Source: Egibacteraceae bacterium
GTDB lineage: Bacteria; Actinomycetota; Nitriliruptoria; Euzebyales; Egibacteraceae
Direction: 5' to 3'
DNA length: 64,000 nucleotides
NCBI GenBank assembly: GCA_030446745.1
Contig: JAUJMS010000010.1
Span: forward strand, 21,805 to 85,804
The notes below the pieces were generated by a model. That model did not search any database. It was not told where the DNA came from and saw only the letters and a program-made list of their open reading frames with translations. Below are positions 9,415 to 18,152 of this stretch, in pieces. Within the stretch, counting starts at the first letter, position 1; every line of letters starts with the position of its first letter. The translations under genes were made by a program, and so were the position numbers.

Positions 9415-10353
9415 TCAGTCGTCGCGCGCCCCGCTCCGGTCGCCGTCGACGCCGGCGACGAGCAGGATCGAGTTCGCGACGCGCGAGACCAGCGCGTACT
9501 GCGCCGGTCCGTCGCCCTCCACGCTGACGCCGTAGACGACGCCGTCGCGGGCCCAGCGCACAAGCGTGTTGCCCTCGTGGGGATAGCCGCCGTTCCCGGG
9601 GATCCAAGGCGGACCGGTGGGGCACGACTCGAACCGCCGGCCGGGACGCGACGGCAGGCGCGCCGGTAGGTCCTCGCCGGCGCAGGTCGCGAACGCGGCG
9701 TGGGGGACGTCGCGGCGGACGGCGGTGATCGTGACCCGCGCGTCGCAGTCGTCGCACCAGCCGACCGGCACGGGGAAGTCGCGCAGCTCGATGACGAAAC
9801 CGTTGGCCCACACACAGCTCCCGTCGCTGCCTGCGCACGACGCGCCCTCGGCCGGATGCGGCAGCTGGCCGGGGCACGGCACCGCAAACCCCAGCGTCCG
9901 CGCCGCTTGCGCGCAGTCGCGCAGCGTCGACTCCGGTGGCTCCTGCAGGTACAGCCCGTACACGACGGCGGTGTCCGGCGGCGGCGGCGCGAGCGCGTAG
10001 CCGCCGGCCTCGGCGGCGTCGATGTCGCGGTAGCACGTCGCCGGCTCGACGGTCGACGCCGGGCGCTGCGGGTGCTGGCCGGGATACGCGAGGCCGTCGC
10101 CGTAGGCGCGGACCGGCAGGTCCTGCGGGCACAGCCAGCGCCCACCCGCGTCGGTCGGCTCCCCACCGACGACATCCAACGCCGGCGGCTCGGCGGCGAG
10201 CACCTGCTCGCCGGTGGTCACGGTCATGCCGCCGCGGGCGCGCGCGGCGCCGGGGGCGGCGGGGGGGCCGGCCACGGCGAGCGCGACCAGCACTAGCAGG
10301 GGCACCCGCCACGCCGGCGGGCGTCGCTGCCCGGTCTCCCAGTCCGACGCCAC
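9415..10353 (-). CDS. Secreted or membrane-anchored protein of unknown function
   Basis: A 312-aa protein with an N-terminal basic patch and a hydrophobic segment (VPLLVLVALAVAGPPAAPG) that looks like an uncleaved signal anchor or signal peptide. The exported part has several cysteines (PATCYRD, GWCDDCDARV, CAGSDGSCVWANGF, FESCPTG), so disulfide bonds are likely. No catalytic motif is recognised. The first residues MASDWETGQ resemble the end of the upstream acetyltransferase (RSDWETG), but this is probably chance. It ends 60 bp before the convergent intergenic stretch, and its start lies 27 bp below the stop of the acyl-CoA dehydrogenase, so the two may be co-transcribed. Confidence 0.6.
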   Translation of the reverse strand: MASDWETGQRRPPAWRVPLLVLVALAVAGPPAAPGAARARGGMTVTTGEQVLAAEPPALDVVGGEPTDAGGRWLCPQDLPVRAYGDGLAYPGQHPQRPASTVEPATCYRDIDAAEAGGYALAPPPPDTAVVYGLYLQEPPESTLRDCAQAARTLGFAVPCPGQLPHPAEGASCAGSDGSCVWANGFVIELRDFPVPVGWCDDCDARVTITAVRRDVPHAAFATCAGEDLPARLPSRPGRRFESCPTGPPWIPGNGGYPHEGNTLVRWARDGVVYGVSVEGDGPAQYALVSRVANSILLVAGVDGDRSGARDD

Positions 10354-10380
10354 GCCGCCATTGTGCGGCGCGGCCGGCGC

Positions 10381-12021
10381 TCAGGCCGCGACGAGCGCGT
10401 CCTCGAGCAGGCGGCGCACGATGACGCGCAGGGCAAGGGTCTCGTCGGCGCCCTCGAAGATCGACAGGACCCGCGCGTCGACGAAGTAGCGGCTGACCGC
10501 GAACTCCTCGGCGTAGCCCATGCCGCCGTGGATCTGCTGCGCCTCACGCGTGAGCTGCTCGGCGGCCAGGCACGACAGCGACTTGACCATCGACGCCTCC
10601 AGCTGGCCCTCGCCGGCGCCGAGCTGCTGCGCGGCCCGGTACGCGAAGCGCCGGCACGCCGCGATGAGCACCGCCATCCGGGCGAGCTTCGCCTTGGTCA
10701 GCTGGTAGTCGGCCAGCGCGACGCCGAACACCTGCCGCTCGCGGGCGTAGGCGATCGCCGCCTCGAACGCCGCCTGCATGACGCCGAGCGCCCTGGCGGC
10801 CGTCTGCAGCCGGCCGTTGGCGAACGCGTCGAGCTGCAGGTAGAAGCCACGCCCGAGCTGCGCCTCGCCGCCGACGAGGTTCGCCGCCGGCACGCGGTAG
10901 TCGTCGAAGCCGATCTCGAAGCTGTGCATCCCGCGGTAGCCGATCGTGCCGATCGCCCGCGCGGTCATCGTCCCGCCCCGCTCGCCGTCGTGGGTGAAGG
11001 CGTGGCCGGGGTAGGACGGCTTCTCGACGACGAACAGCGACAGGCCGCGGTGCGCGTCCTGCGGCGTCCCGGTGCGCGCGAGCAGCATCAGCAGGTTCGC
11101 GCGCCCGGCGAAGGTGCACCAGGTCTTCACGCCGTTGACGACGTAGTCGTCGCCGTCGCGCACCGCGGTCACCTTCAGCGACGCGACGTCCGAGCCGTAG
11201 TCGGGCTCGGTGACCGCGACCGCGCACATCAGCTCGCCGGCGGCGATGGCCGGCAGCCAGCGCTGCTTCTGCTCGTCGGTGCCGCCCTTGACCAGAGCCT
11301 TGGACAGGATCTCCGGGCGGGTGATCAGGCTGCCGGCGACGCCGAGCGAGCCCCGTGACAGCTCCTCGGTCACCACGACCATCGACAGCAGGTCGTTCTC
11401 GGACTGCGCGCCGTCGCCGCCAGCGAAACCGCCGTAGGTCTCGGGAATCGACAGCCCGAAACAGCCCATCGCCGCGAGCTCGCGGATGATCTCGTCGGGG
11501 ATGTCGGCGTCCTCGCGGTGGATCCGCTCGGCGACCGGGGCGACCCGCGCCTCGGCGAAGTCGCGGAACGTCGCGCGGACCATCGAGAGTTCCTCAGACA
11601 GCTCGCGCGGCAGGTCGGCGTCGCGCACCACCCGGTCGGCGATCTCTTCGAGCAGCGCCGGGTCGCGCGCCGTGCGCAGCGCCGCCGCGACGTCGTCACC
11701 GGCCAGCGTTGCCGCGGCGTCCCAGGCCGCCTCGCGCCCGGCGATGCGCCCCGCGAGGTCGGCGGCGACCATGCCGGCGAACGCGACGGTCAGCAGCCGC
11801 TCCAGCCCGCCGCGCTCGCCGTAGGCGAGCATCTCCTGCGCGGCGGTGACCTGGCCTGCGACCGACGCCAGGTCGTAGGCGAGGACCTGCCCGCGGTCGA
11901 GCAGCTCCACGTCGATGCGGCCGTCCTTCGCGCTGTCGCGCGCGAGCCGCGCGGCGGCCGCGTCGACGGCGCGGCGGCAGGCCGTCACGAGGGTGGCCGC
12001 GGTCTCGAGCGCAACGTCCAT
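10381..12021 (-). CDS. Acyl-CoA dehydrogenase, (2S)-methylsuccinyl-CoA dehydrogenase-like
   Basis: A 546-aa FAD-dependent acyl-CoA dehydrogenase. It carries a ~130-residue helical N-terminal extension (ELLDRGQVLAYDLASVAGQV) before the usual domains (MVRATFRDFAEARVAPVAE, AVTEPDYGSDVASLKV, IGYRGMHSFEIGFDDYRVP, QIHGGMGYAEEF, SIFEGADET). Length, extension and motifs resemble the (2S)-methylsuccinyl-CoA dehydrogenase of the ethylmalonyl-CoA pathway. No other gene of that pathway is visible in the window, so the substrate remains open. The ORF track extends it to 12450, but that would run over the divergent cyclase gene; ATG 12021 leaves a 130-bp shared promoter region. Confidence 0.75.
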   Translation of the reverse strand: MDVALETAATLVTACRRAVDAAAARLARDSAKDGRIDVELLDRGQVLAYDLASVAGQVTAAQEMLAYGERGGLERLLTVAFAGMVAADLAGRIAGREAAWDAAATLAGDDVAAALRTARDPALLEEIADRVVRDADLPRELSEELSMVRATFRDFAEARVAPVAERIHREDADIPDEIIRELAAMGCFGLSIPETYGGFAGGDGAQSENDLLSMVVVTEELSRGSLGVAGSLITRPEILSKALVKGGTDEQKQRWLPAIAAGELMCAVAVTEPDYGSDVASLKVTAVRDGDDYVVNGVKTWCTFAGRANLLMLLARTGTPQDAHRGLSLFVVEKPSYPGHAFTHDGERGGTMTARAIGTIGYRGMHSFEIGFDDYRVPAANLVGGEAQLGRGFYLQLDAFANGRLQTAARALGVMQAAFEAAIAYARERQVFGVALADYQLTKAKLARMAVLIAACRRFAYRAAQQLGAGEGQLEASMVKSLSCLAAEQLTREAQQIHGGMGYAEEFAVSRYFVDARVLSIFEGADETLALRVIVRRLLEDALVAA

Positions 12022-12151
12022 GAGCGCATTCAACGCCGCGGCGGCGGCGCCACCAAAACGGCCGTCGCTCGCGGGCACGCGCTTGCGGCGGCGCCCACGC
12101 CCGCGTCCAATACGACCGACAGCGGGCCGGCAACCGAGGCGGAGCAGCGAC

Positions 12152-13339
12152 ATGGATCGCAGCGGCGGTGGCGCCCCGGGATGCCCCGACTGCCCCGGGC
12201 ACCTCCAGGCGCTGGTCGACGCGGGCATCCTCGACGCCGGCACGCGCGACGCCGACCCCGGCGGTCGCGTGGCGGCGGTCCACCTGCTGCTCGACCTCGG
12301 CGTGCCGGTCGAGCAGATCGCCGCGACGGCCAGCGACGCCGAGCGCCGCCGGCTCGCGCGGACCGCCGTGCGCCACCGCGGCGCGCGGACCCTGACGACC
12401 GACGCGGTGGCGGCGCGCGCCGGCAGCGGCCCGCAACTGGTGCGGCGCATCTGGCGCAGCGCCGGCTTCGTCGACCCGCCGGCGAACCACGCGGTGTTCT
12501 ACGACGACGACGTCGCCGCGATCGCCGCATTCGAGGCGGCCCGCGCCGCCTTCGGAGAGGACGCGCTGCTGCAGTTCACCCGCGTCATCGGCTCGGCGCT
12601 GCGCCGCGTCGCCGACGCCGCGGCGTCGATGTTCCTCGTCGAGGTCGAGGACCGCCTCGAGGCCGCCGGCGTCGACCAGCTGGAGCTCATGCGCGCCGGC
12701 ATCGACGTCAACCGGATGCTGCTCGCCGTGCCGGCCGCCATGGCGCGGCTGTTCTGGCACCACCTCGACGCCGTCGACCCGCGCACCAGCGGGACGCGGG
12801 GCGCCGCCGGTACCGACACCGCCGAGCTGGCCGTCGGCTTCGTCGACCTCGTCGACTACACCGGGCTTTCCAACCGGCTGGAACCGGCCGGGCTCGCCGC
12901 GGTGGTCCGCACGTTCGAGGCGGCTGCCGCCGAGGCGGTGGTCCAGCACGGCGGGCAGGTCGTGAAGTTCATCGGCGACGAGGTCATGTTCGTGTGCGCC
13001 GACCCGCGGCGCGGCTACGACAGCATCGTCGCGCTGGCCGGCGCGCTCGGCGCCGACGAACTGCCGGTCCGCGCGGCGCTCGCGTACGGCCCGGTGCTGC
13101 GTCAGGAGGGCGACTACTACGGGCGGCCGGTCAACCTGGCGTCACGCGCGCTCGCGCTCGCCGCGCCGGGCGAGGTCGTGCTCGACGCAGGCGTCGCGGG
13201 GCTGCTGCCGGGCGTGCCGGCCGGCGACCTGGGCTTCGTCGACCTCAAGGGCTTCCCGGAGCCGGTCACGCTCCACACCGCGCCGCTGCTCGCGGACGCA
13301 CCCGCCCCGCCGCAGCGCGGCCGGGGCGAGGACGGCTAG
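12152..13339 (+). CDS. Class III adenylate/guanylate cyclase
   Basis: A 395-aa protein starting at ATG 12152 behind GGAG. The first 220 residues are helical and include a short CPDCPGH motif and a region resembling the N-terminal regulatory part of mycobacterial-type adenylate cyclases. The catalytic class III domain follows, with the metal-binding aspartates in VGFVDLVDYTGLS and KFIGDEVMFV, then DYYGRPVNLASR and LKGFPEPVTLH. It makes a cyclic nucleotide, most likely cAMP. It appears cytosolic because no membrane span is seen. It is divergently transcribed from the acyl-CoA dehydrogenase, and its 3' end overlaps the convergent DUF3072 gene by 4 bases. Confidence 0.85.
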   Translation: MDRSGGGAPGCPDCPGHLQALVDAGILDAGTRDADPGGRVAAVHLLLDLGVPVEQIAATASDAERRRLARTAVRHRGARTLTTDAVAARAGSGPQLVRRIWRSAGFVDPPANHAVFYDDDVAAIAAFEAARAAFGEDALLQFTRVIGSALRRVADAAASMFLVEVEDRLEAAGVDQLELMRAGIDVNRMLLAVPAAMARLFWHHLDAVDPRTSGTRGAAGTDTAELAVGFVDLVDYTGLSNRLEPAGLAAVVRTFEAAAAEAVVQHGGQVVKFIGDEVMFVCADPRRGYDSIVALAGALGADELPVRAALAYGPVLRQEGDYYGRPVNLASRALALAAPGEVVLDAGVAGLLPGVPAGDLGFVDLKGFPEPVTLHTAPLLADAPAPPQRGRGEDG

Positions 13340-13563
13340 GAGCCTTGCCCTCGGCCGGTCTTGGCCTGCAGCTCGTCGATGCGCTTGGAGGCGTCGGCCT
13401 TGCTCAGGCTGCCGTCGAACGCCTCGCCGGCCTCCTCGGACAGGGTCTGCAGGTACGACGCCTGCGCTCCGGTCATCGGCTCCTCGCCGGTCACCCAGTC
13501 GTCGGGGTCCTTCGCGGTGTTGCCGGGCGGGTCGGCCTGCTGCTTCACGCTGTCTTCGCTCAT
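13336..13563 (-). CDS. DUF3072 small protein
   Basis: A 75-aa acidic protein. It has the DUF3072 hallmark DDWVTGEEPMTGAQASYLQT followed by LSEEAGEAFDGSLSKADASK. The family is widespread in actinobacteria and its function is unknown. The ORF track starts it at 13668, but the ATG at 13563 (MSEDSVKQQADP) gives the usual length and avoids running into the transporter gene. Its last bases overlap the convergent cyclase stop. Confidence 0.85.
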   Translation of the reverse strand: MSEDSVKQQADPPGNTAKDPDDWVTGEEPMTGAQASYLQTLSEEAGEAFDGSLSKADASKRIDELQAKTGRGQGS

Positions 13564-13591
13564 GGCCCCGGTGTACCCGAACTCGCGTTCG

Positions 13592-14218
13592 TTATGCGCA
13601 GCAGTCGTCGACGTGATCGGCGGACAGCAGCTCGACGCCCTCGCGGCCAGCGAACCACACGATGCCAAGGCCAGCCACGGGGTCGGCCCACCACCAGCCG
13701 AGCGTCGCGTTGAGCACCAGGCCAGCCAGCAGGATCGCCGACAGGTACGCGCACAGGTCGGTCTCGGTGGCGTCGGCGGCCAGCGCTCGGCTGTCCAACC
13801 CGGCGGCGACGCGGCGCTTCGCCCGTGCGAGCAGCGGCATGACGACCAGCGAGACGGCCGCCAACACGATGCCGAGCACGCTCTCGGAGGGGCGCTCGCC
13901 GAGCAGCAGGCGGCGCAGCGACTCCACGCCGACGCCGGCGGCGAGCAGCAGGAACGTCGCGGCGATGATGCGCACCGCCCGCCGCTCGGCGGCGGCGGAG
14001 ACCGCCGCGCCGTGACGTTCGCGGCTCAGCCGCCACACGACGACGCCGCCGGCGAGGACCTCGACGTAGGAGTCGACGCCGAACCCGACCAGCGCCACCG
14101 AGGCCGCCGCGACGCCGGCGGCGATCCCGACGACGCCCTCGACGGCGTTCCAACCGATCGTGGCCCACGCCAGCGCGCGACCACGGCCGACGAGGACGGG
14201 GCGCTCGACGGTGGTCAC
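13592..14218 (-). CDS. Cation diffusion facilitator-like transporter
   Basis: A 208-aa integral membrane protein with about five or six hydrophobic helices. Helix 2 carries VGFGVDSYVEV and a later helix ADATETDLCAYL, the paired acidic metal sites of cation diffusion facilitator proteins (CzcD/TMEM163-like). It lacks the long cytosolic C-terminal domain of classic CDF exporters, matching the short 'cation transporter' group. Zn, Co or Mn efflux is plausible but not shown. It starts at GTG 14218 and ends in CC, a possible metal ligand (DDCCA). Confidence 0.7.
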   Translation of the reverse strand: MTTVERPVLVGRGRALAWATIGWNAVEGVVGIAAGVAAASVALVGFGVDSYVEVLAGGVVVWRLSRERHGAAVSAAAERRAVRIIAATFLLLAAGVGVESLRRLLLGERPSESVLGIVLAAVSLVVMPLLARAKRRVAAGLDSRALAADATETDLCAYLSAILLAGLVLNATLGWWWADPVAGLGIVWFAGREGVELLSADHVDDCCA

Positions 14219-14417
14219 GCCCCCAATGTAGGAGCGCGGTCGAGCGGGTGGCGTCCGTGGTTCACCCGGGCGCGGCGGCGAGGCCGCCGCAGGAACCGAC
14301 TGGATTCGTTCGTCGCGCGACGTCGACGCATAGGCGTGGGATCAACCATCGCTCGACGAGGCGGGTTTCCGCTCGGTACGCCGCGGGCAAGGTGGGCCCG
14401 GACGACAAGGAGATCGT

Positions 14418-15095
14418 ATGGTTTCGCAAGGGCTTCGTTACGCGGTCGACATCGCCTTCTGCATCGACGTGACCGGCAGCATGAGCCCGATCCTCGACAA
14501 GGTGAAGGAGAACGCGCTCCGCTTCTATGACGATGTTCAGCGCAACCTCACCGAGAAGTCAAAGAACGTGGACGAACTGCGGGTACGGGTCATCGGCTTC
14601 CGCGATTTCAAGCACGACGGGGCAGCGGCGATCGAAGAATCGTCCTTTTTCTCTCTTCCCGACGAGCAGGCGGCGTTTTCTGACTTCGTCGGCGGGCTGA
14701 CGCCGCAGGGCGGCGGCGACGCGCCCGAGTCGGGCCTGGAGGCGCTGGCGCTCGCCATCGCGTCCGACTGGACCACCGGCGGTGACCGCCGCCGCCAGGT
14801 GATCGTCGTGTGGACCGATCAGCCCGCGCAGCCGCTGGACGCCGCCGGTGCGCCCGCCCCGTACAGTGATCGCGTCCCGAAGGACTTCAGCGCGCTGACG
14901 GACCTGTGGGAGAACGAGCAAGGCGCGATGGGATCGAGTTCAAAGCGTCTGATCCTGTTCGCGCCGGACGGCCCGGGTTGGAGTGACATCTCCGGGGTCT
15001 GGGAGAACGTCGTCCACCACCCCTCGCAGGCGGGGCAGGGTCTGTCCGACGTCGACTACGGCACGATCATCGACTCGATCGCCAACTCGGTGTGA
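14418..15095 (+). CDS. TerY-like von Willebrand factor A domain protein
   Basis: First gene of a four-gene cassette. A 225-aa VWA domain begins almost at the N-terminus: IAFCIDVTGSMSPILDKV holds the MIDAS metal site (DxTxS form), followed by RVIGFRDFKHDG and VIVVWTDQPAQPL. Such stand-alone VWA proteins of the TerY type pair with a PP2C phosphatase and a kinase in the TerY-P triad, where the VWA protein is thought to act as a phosphorylated adaptor. A strong RBS (AAGGAG) precedes ATG 14418. The TGA overlaps the GTG of the phosphatase, so translation is coupled. Confidence 0.85.
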   Translation: MVSQGLRYAVDIAFCIDVTGSMSPILDKVKENALRFYDDVQRNLTEKSKNVDELRVRVIGFRDFKHDGAAAIEESSFFSLPDEQAAFSDFVGGLTPQGGGDAPESGLEALALAIASDWTTGGDRRRQVIVVWTDQPAQPLDAAGAPAPYSDRVPKDFSALTDLWENEQGAMGSSSKRLILFAPDGPGWSDISGVWENVVHHPSQAGQGLSDVDYGTIIDSIANSV

Positions 15096-16150
15096 CGGCT
15101 GGCGCCGGCACGCCTGACGCGTGCGCCGTGCCCACGGTCTCGTTCCGCTTCAACCTGGCCCAGATCGAGGGTCAGGGCGAGGACGCGGACCCGATTCTGC
15201 GCTTCGGTCCCAACCTGGGACTCGTTGGCGCGCTGGACGGGATGGGCGGTGCCGGCGGCACGGTCTACGAGACCCCCGACGGGCCCCGCACCGGCGCGTA
15301 CATCGCGTCGCGCGTCGCCCGCGACGTCGTCGAGCAGCGCATGATCGAGTTGTTCGAGCCGGAGTGGCAGCTTGACGGTCCAGCCACGGCCGTCGAGTTG
15401 CACCGCGCGCTCGTGGACGGGCTCACGGCCCGACTCGCGGACTTGAAAGCTCCGCCCACCGCCTTGCGCTCGAAGCTCGTTCGAGCGCTGCCGACCACCT
15501 TGGCCCTGGTCGCCCTCCAGCGCGCCGAACCTGCGGCCGCCGCGTGGTTGGCGCACGTCTTCTGGGCGGGCGATTCCCGTGCCTTCGTCGTGGAGCCACG
15601 AGATGGCGTGCGCCAGCTCACGACCGACGACATCCGCTCAGGCGGCGACGCGCTGCACAACCTCAGAGACGACTCGCCCATGGACAACACCATCTCGGCG
15701 GACACCGAGTTCCGCCTGAACTACCGACAAGTCGACCTGTCGGCGCCGTATCTCATGGTCGCCGCAACCGATGGGTGCTTCCACTACGTGCGCTCGCCTA
15801 TGCACTTCGAGCATCTGCTCTTGTCGACCTTGCAAGACGCCCGCGACACGGAGTCCTGGCGCATCGGCGTGCAGAGGGAGGTGGGCGTGGTCACCGGCGA
15901 CGACGCGGCGCTGGCACTGCTGGGTGTCGGAGCCGATTTCGGCGGCTTCAAGGAGATGTTCGCCGACCGCGCCGACCAGGTGCGCCGCCGCTTCATCCAG
16001 CCGCTGGACGAGCTCGACGGAGAGGTCGCGCACGCAGAACAACGGCTCGAGCAGCTCCGCGAGCGACGCGACGCGCTGTTACACGAGCTATGGGGCGCCT
16101 ACAAGCCCGAGTACGAGCGCTACCAGACCGTGAAGGAGAGCCAATCATGA
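15092..16150 (+). CDS. PP2C-type protein phosphatase of the TerY-P-like cassette
   Basis: A 352-aa metal-dependent Ser/Thr phosphatase. PP2C metal motifs are visible: VGALDGMGGAGG near residue 50, HVFWAGDSRAFVV near 155, VAATDGCFHY near 235, and the last aspartates in VTGDDAALALLG near 275. The final ~70 residues (ELDGEVAHAEQRLEQLRERR) are a predicted coiled coil that could bind the kinase or VWA partner. It likely removes phosphates placed by the next gene's kinase. GTG start at 15092 overlaps the previous stop (GTGA), and its stop overlaps the kinase start (ATGA). Confidence 0.85.
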   Translation: MTAGAGTPDACAVPTVSFRFNLAQIEGQGEDADPILRFGPNLGLVGALDGMGGAGGTVYETPDGPRTGAYIASRVARDVVEQRMIELFEPEWQLDGPATAVELHRALVDGLTARLADLKAPPTALRSKLVRALPTTLALVALQRAEPAAAAWLAHVFWAGDSRAFVVEPRDGVRQLTTDDIRSGGDALHNLRDDSPMDNTISADTEFRLNYRQVDLSAPYLMVAATDGCFHYVRSPMHFEHLLLSTLQDARDTESWRIGVQREVGVVTGDDAALALLGVGADFGGFKEMFADRADQVRRRFIQPLDELDGEVAHAEQRLEQLRERRDALLHELWGAYKPEYERYQTVKESQS

Positions 16151-17217
16151 GGGCCGGTGACGTCGTCGGCGGCTACACCATCCTCGAGGACTTCAAGGTC
16201 GTGGGCGCAGGTCTGTCCAAGTGGACCTTCGCCGAGCGCGACGGGCGTGAGTACTTCATCAAGGAGTTCCTCAGCCCGACCTACCCCGACGACGACGCGC
16301 CCGGTAGCGCCAAGACCAAGGCCCGCAAGCGAGCGCGTTGCGCCGCGTTCGAGGCGCACCACCGCGGGATCCAAGAGGCGCTGGCTCCGGTGTCGGGCTT
16401 CGGTGGAAACCTCATCGTCACCCTCGACTTCTTCCGCTGCGGAGCCAAGTACTACAAGGTCACCGAGAAGGTCGATGTCGCCAGTCTGGAGCCCTCCGGA
16501 GATCGCCGAACTCGAATTCTCGAGCCAACTGGTTCTGCTCAAGACGGTGGCGCACACAGCCTCAAGATTCTCCACGACCTTTCGATCGTGCACAGCGACC
16601 TCAAGCCGTCCAATGTGCTGATCAAGCGCACCGAGTTCGGTCACACGACCAAGCTCATCGACTTCGACAGCGCATATCGAGTCGGATCGCCGCCACCGCC
16701 CGACGAGATCGTCGGAACCATGAACTACTACTCGCCGGAGCTCGTGGCGTACATTCAGGAGACTGGGCCACCCGACCGCCTCACGCAGAAGTCCGACATC
16801 TTCGCGCTGGGCCTTATCTATGTCGAGCTGTTGACCGGTTCGCTGCCGCCCTTTGACTACGAGCGCTACCGCTATCCGAGCGTCGCCGTGACGGCGGGTG
16901 AAACGCTGCGTCTACCGACCGGCACGCTGCCGGCGGACGTCAGCGAGCACGTCGATCGGATGATGCTCGTCGACCCGGTCGCCCGCCCCTCGGTCGGCGA
17001 CGTCCACGCGACCTTGATGCGGGTGCGACCGCCTCTTCCCGCCCCTCCCCGCGCGGGCCGCCGCGAGCGAGCGGCGGCGGCGTCAACCACGCTCAAGGGC
17101 AAGGGGCTGCGGGCCGTCGGTCGAGTCGCGGAAGCGGTGCCGCCGCCTCCGGACACCCCGTCGGGCCGCTTGATCGGCAAGCTGCTGACGCGACTGAAAG
17201 ACACCGAGACGCGATGA
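16147..17217 (+). CDS. Atypical Ser/Thr protein kinase of the TerY-P-like cassette
   Basis: A 356-aa kinase with changed catalytic motifs: YFIKEFLSP lysine, LSIVHSDLKPSNVLIKR (HSD instead of HRD), KLIDFDSAYRVG (DFD instead of DFG), and GTMNYYSPELVAY as activation segment. After the kinase domain is a basic linker (GRRERAAAASTTLKGKG) and a helical tail. Between about 16490 and 16560 the main frame reads poorly, whereas a neighbouring frame gives SPPEIAELEFSSQLVLLKTV, the expected helix before SLKILHDL. One extra base near 16490 and two near 16557 would explain this, so roughly 25 residues may be scrambled. Kinase function may still hold, since key motifs lie outside. Confidence 0.8.
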   Translation: MRAGDVVGGYTILEDFKVVGAGLSKWTFAERDGREYFIKEFLSPTYPDDDAPGSAKTKARKRARCAAFEAHHRGIQEALAPVSGFGGNLIVTLDFFRCGAKYYKVTEKVDVASLEPSGDRRTRILEPTGSAQDGGAHSLKILHDLSIVHSDLKPSNVLIKRTEFGHTTKLIDFDSAYRVGSPPPPDEIVGTMNYYSPELVAYIQETGPPDRLTQKSDIFALGLIYVELLTGSLPPFDYERYRYPSVAVTAGETLRLPTGTLPADVSEHVDRMMLVDPVARPSVGDVHATLMRVRPPLPAPPRAGRRERAAAASTTLKGKGLRAVGRVAEAVPPPPDTPSGRLIGKLLTRLKDTETR

Positions 17218-17516
17218 GCGCCCACTGGCGGTGTGCCGTCTGCGAGGGCGTCAACGACGGAGGCCGTACCTGCACCACGTGCGGCGCCGCCCGCACGCGC
17301 AGGGAGTGGGCGGAAACTGCTGTCCTCGAGCGTATCGACCGGCGTCGACCACTTCCCCCGCCACCGGCGCCGCCGCCGCTCCCGTTCGAAGATCCCGACC
17401 GTGCACCGCTCGAGGATGGACCCTTCGTCAACCCACGGGACTTCGGCCCGCGCTTCCTCGTCATCCCGACGCCGGTGGGTTGCATCTACATCGGACGCGG
17501 CCCGCGCGTGCGTTGA
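17214..17516 (+). CDS. RanBP2-type zinc-finger protein, fourth gene of the cassette
   Basis: A 100-aa protein whose ATG overlaps the kinase stop (ATGA). Residues 5-23 form a RanBP2-like zinc finger (WRCAVCEGVN, then CTTCG), matching W-x-C-x2-C-x3-N-xn-C-x2-C. A proline-rich linker (PLPPPPAPPPLP) follows, then a short C-terminal part DFGPRFLVIPTPVGCIYIG. I do not recognise the full protein. Tight coupling makes it a likely functional partner of the VWA-phosphatase-kinase set, perhaps a substrate or nucleic-acid/protein adaptor; that is inference. Confidence 0.7.
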   Translation: MSAHWRCAVCEGVNDGGRTCTTCGAARTRREWAETAVLERIDRRRPLPPPPAPPPLPFEDPDRAPLEDGPFVNPRDFGPRFLVIPTPVGCIYIGRGPRVR

Positions 17517-17582
17517 CGCGGTCGCGGCGGCTGCGCCTCGGCTGGCTACCGCTGCACGGCCTGACCCACGGAGGGTTCGCCG

Positions 17583-18152
17583 ATGCGTGACGACGAGCCG
17601 GCAGGCGACCCGCGCGACGCGGCGCTGCGCACACTGCTCGACGACGCCCGCGCGGCGCAGGCCGCGCGCGAACGCAGCCGCGAGCGCGAGCTGCGCCGCC
17701 AGGCCGGCGAGGAGGCCCGGCTGTCGGCCGTGCTGCGCGACGCCGCCGAGCGGGGGCTGGCCGTGTCGCTGCGCACCACCGCCGGGCGCACCCACCGCGG
17801 GACCATCGTCGCCGTCGGGCGCGACTTCTGCGGCATCGCCGCCGCGGGAGGCCTTCTGACCTACGTCGCGACGAGCGCGATCGCGGTCGTCGTGCCCGAC
17901 CGCGGGGTGCGGGCGGGGCTACCGGGCGACGACCGCGGTGCGGCGCTTGACCTGACGCTCGCCGAGCTGCTCGCCGACGAGGCGCCGGAGCAACCGGCGG
18001 TGGCGGTCGTGGCCGCCGGCGGCGAGGCGCTCGCGGGGCGGCTGCTCGCCGTCGGCGCGGACGTGGTGACCGTCGCGCTCGACGACGGCCCGCGCGTGGC
18101 TTACGTGGCGCTCGCCTCGCTGACCGAGGCGTCCTTCTTGCCGTCGGGGTAG
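17583..18152 (+). CDS. Conserved protein of unknown function next to the Tad pilus locus
   Basis: A 189-aa protein preceded by GGAGGG. A charged helical N-terminus (ARERSRERELRRQAGEEARL) is followed by two similar small beta-rich units: VSLRTTAGRTHRGTIVAVGR with TYVATSAIAVV, and VAVVAAGGEALAGRLLAVGA with AYVALASLTEA. This looks like a duplicated beta-barrel domain. No function is recognised. Its 3' end overlaps the convergent excisionase-like gene by 52 bp, an unusually long overlap for two conserved genes. Confidence 0.6.
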   Translation: MRDDEPAGDPRDAALRTLLDDARAAQAARERSRERELRRQAGEEARLSAVLRDAAERGLAVSLRTTAGRTHRGTIVAVGRDFCGIAAAGGLLTYVATSAIAVVVPDRGVRAGLPGDDRGAALDLTLAELLADEAPEQPAVAVVAAGGEALAGRLLAVGADVVTVALDDGPRVAYVALASLTEASFLPSG

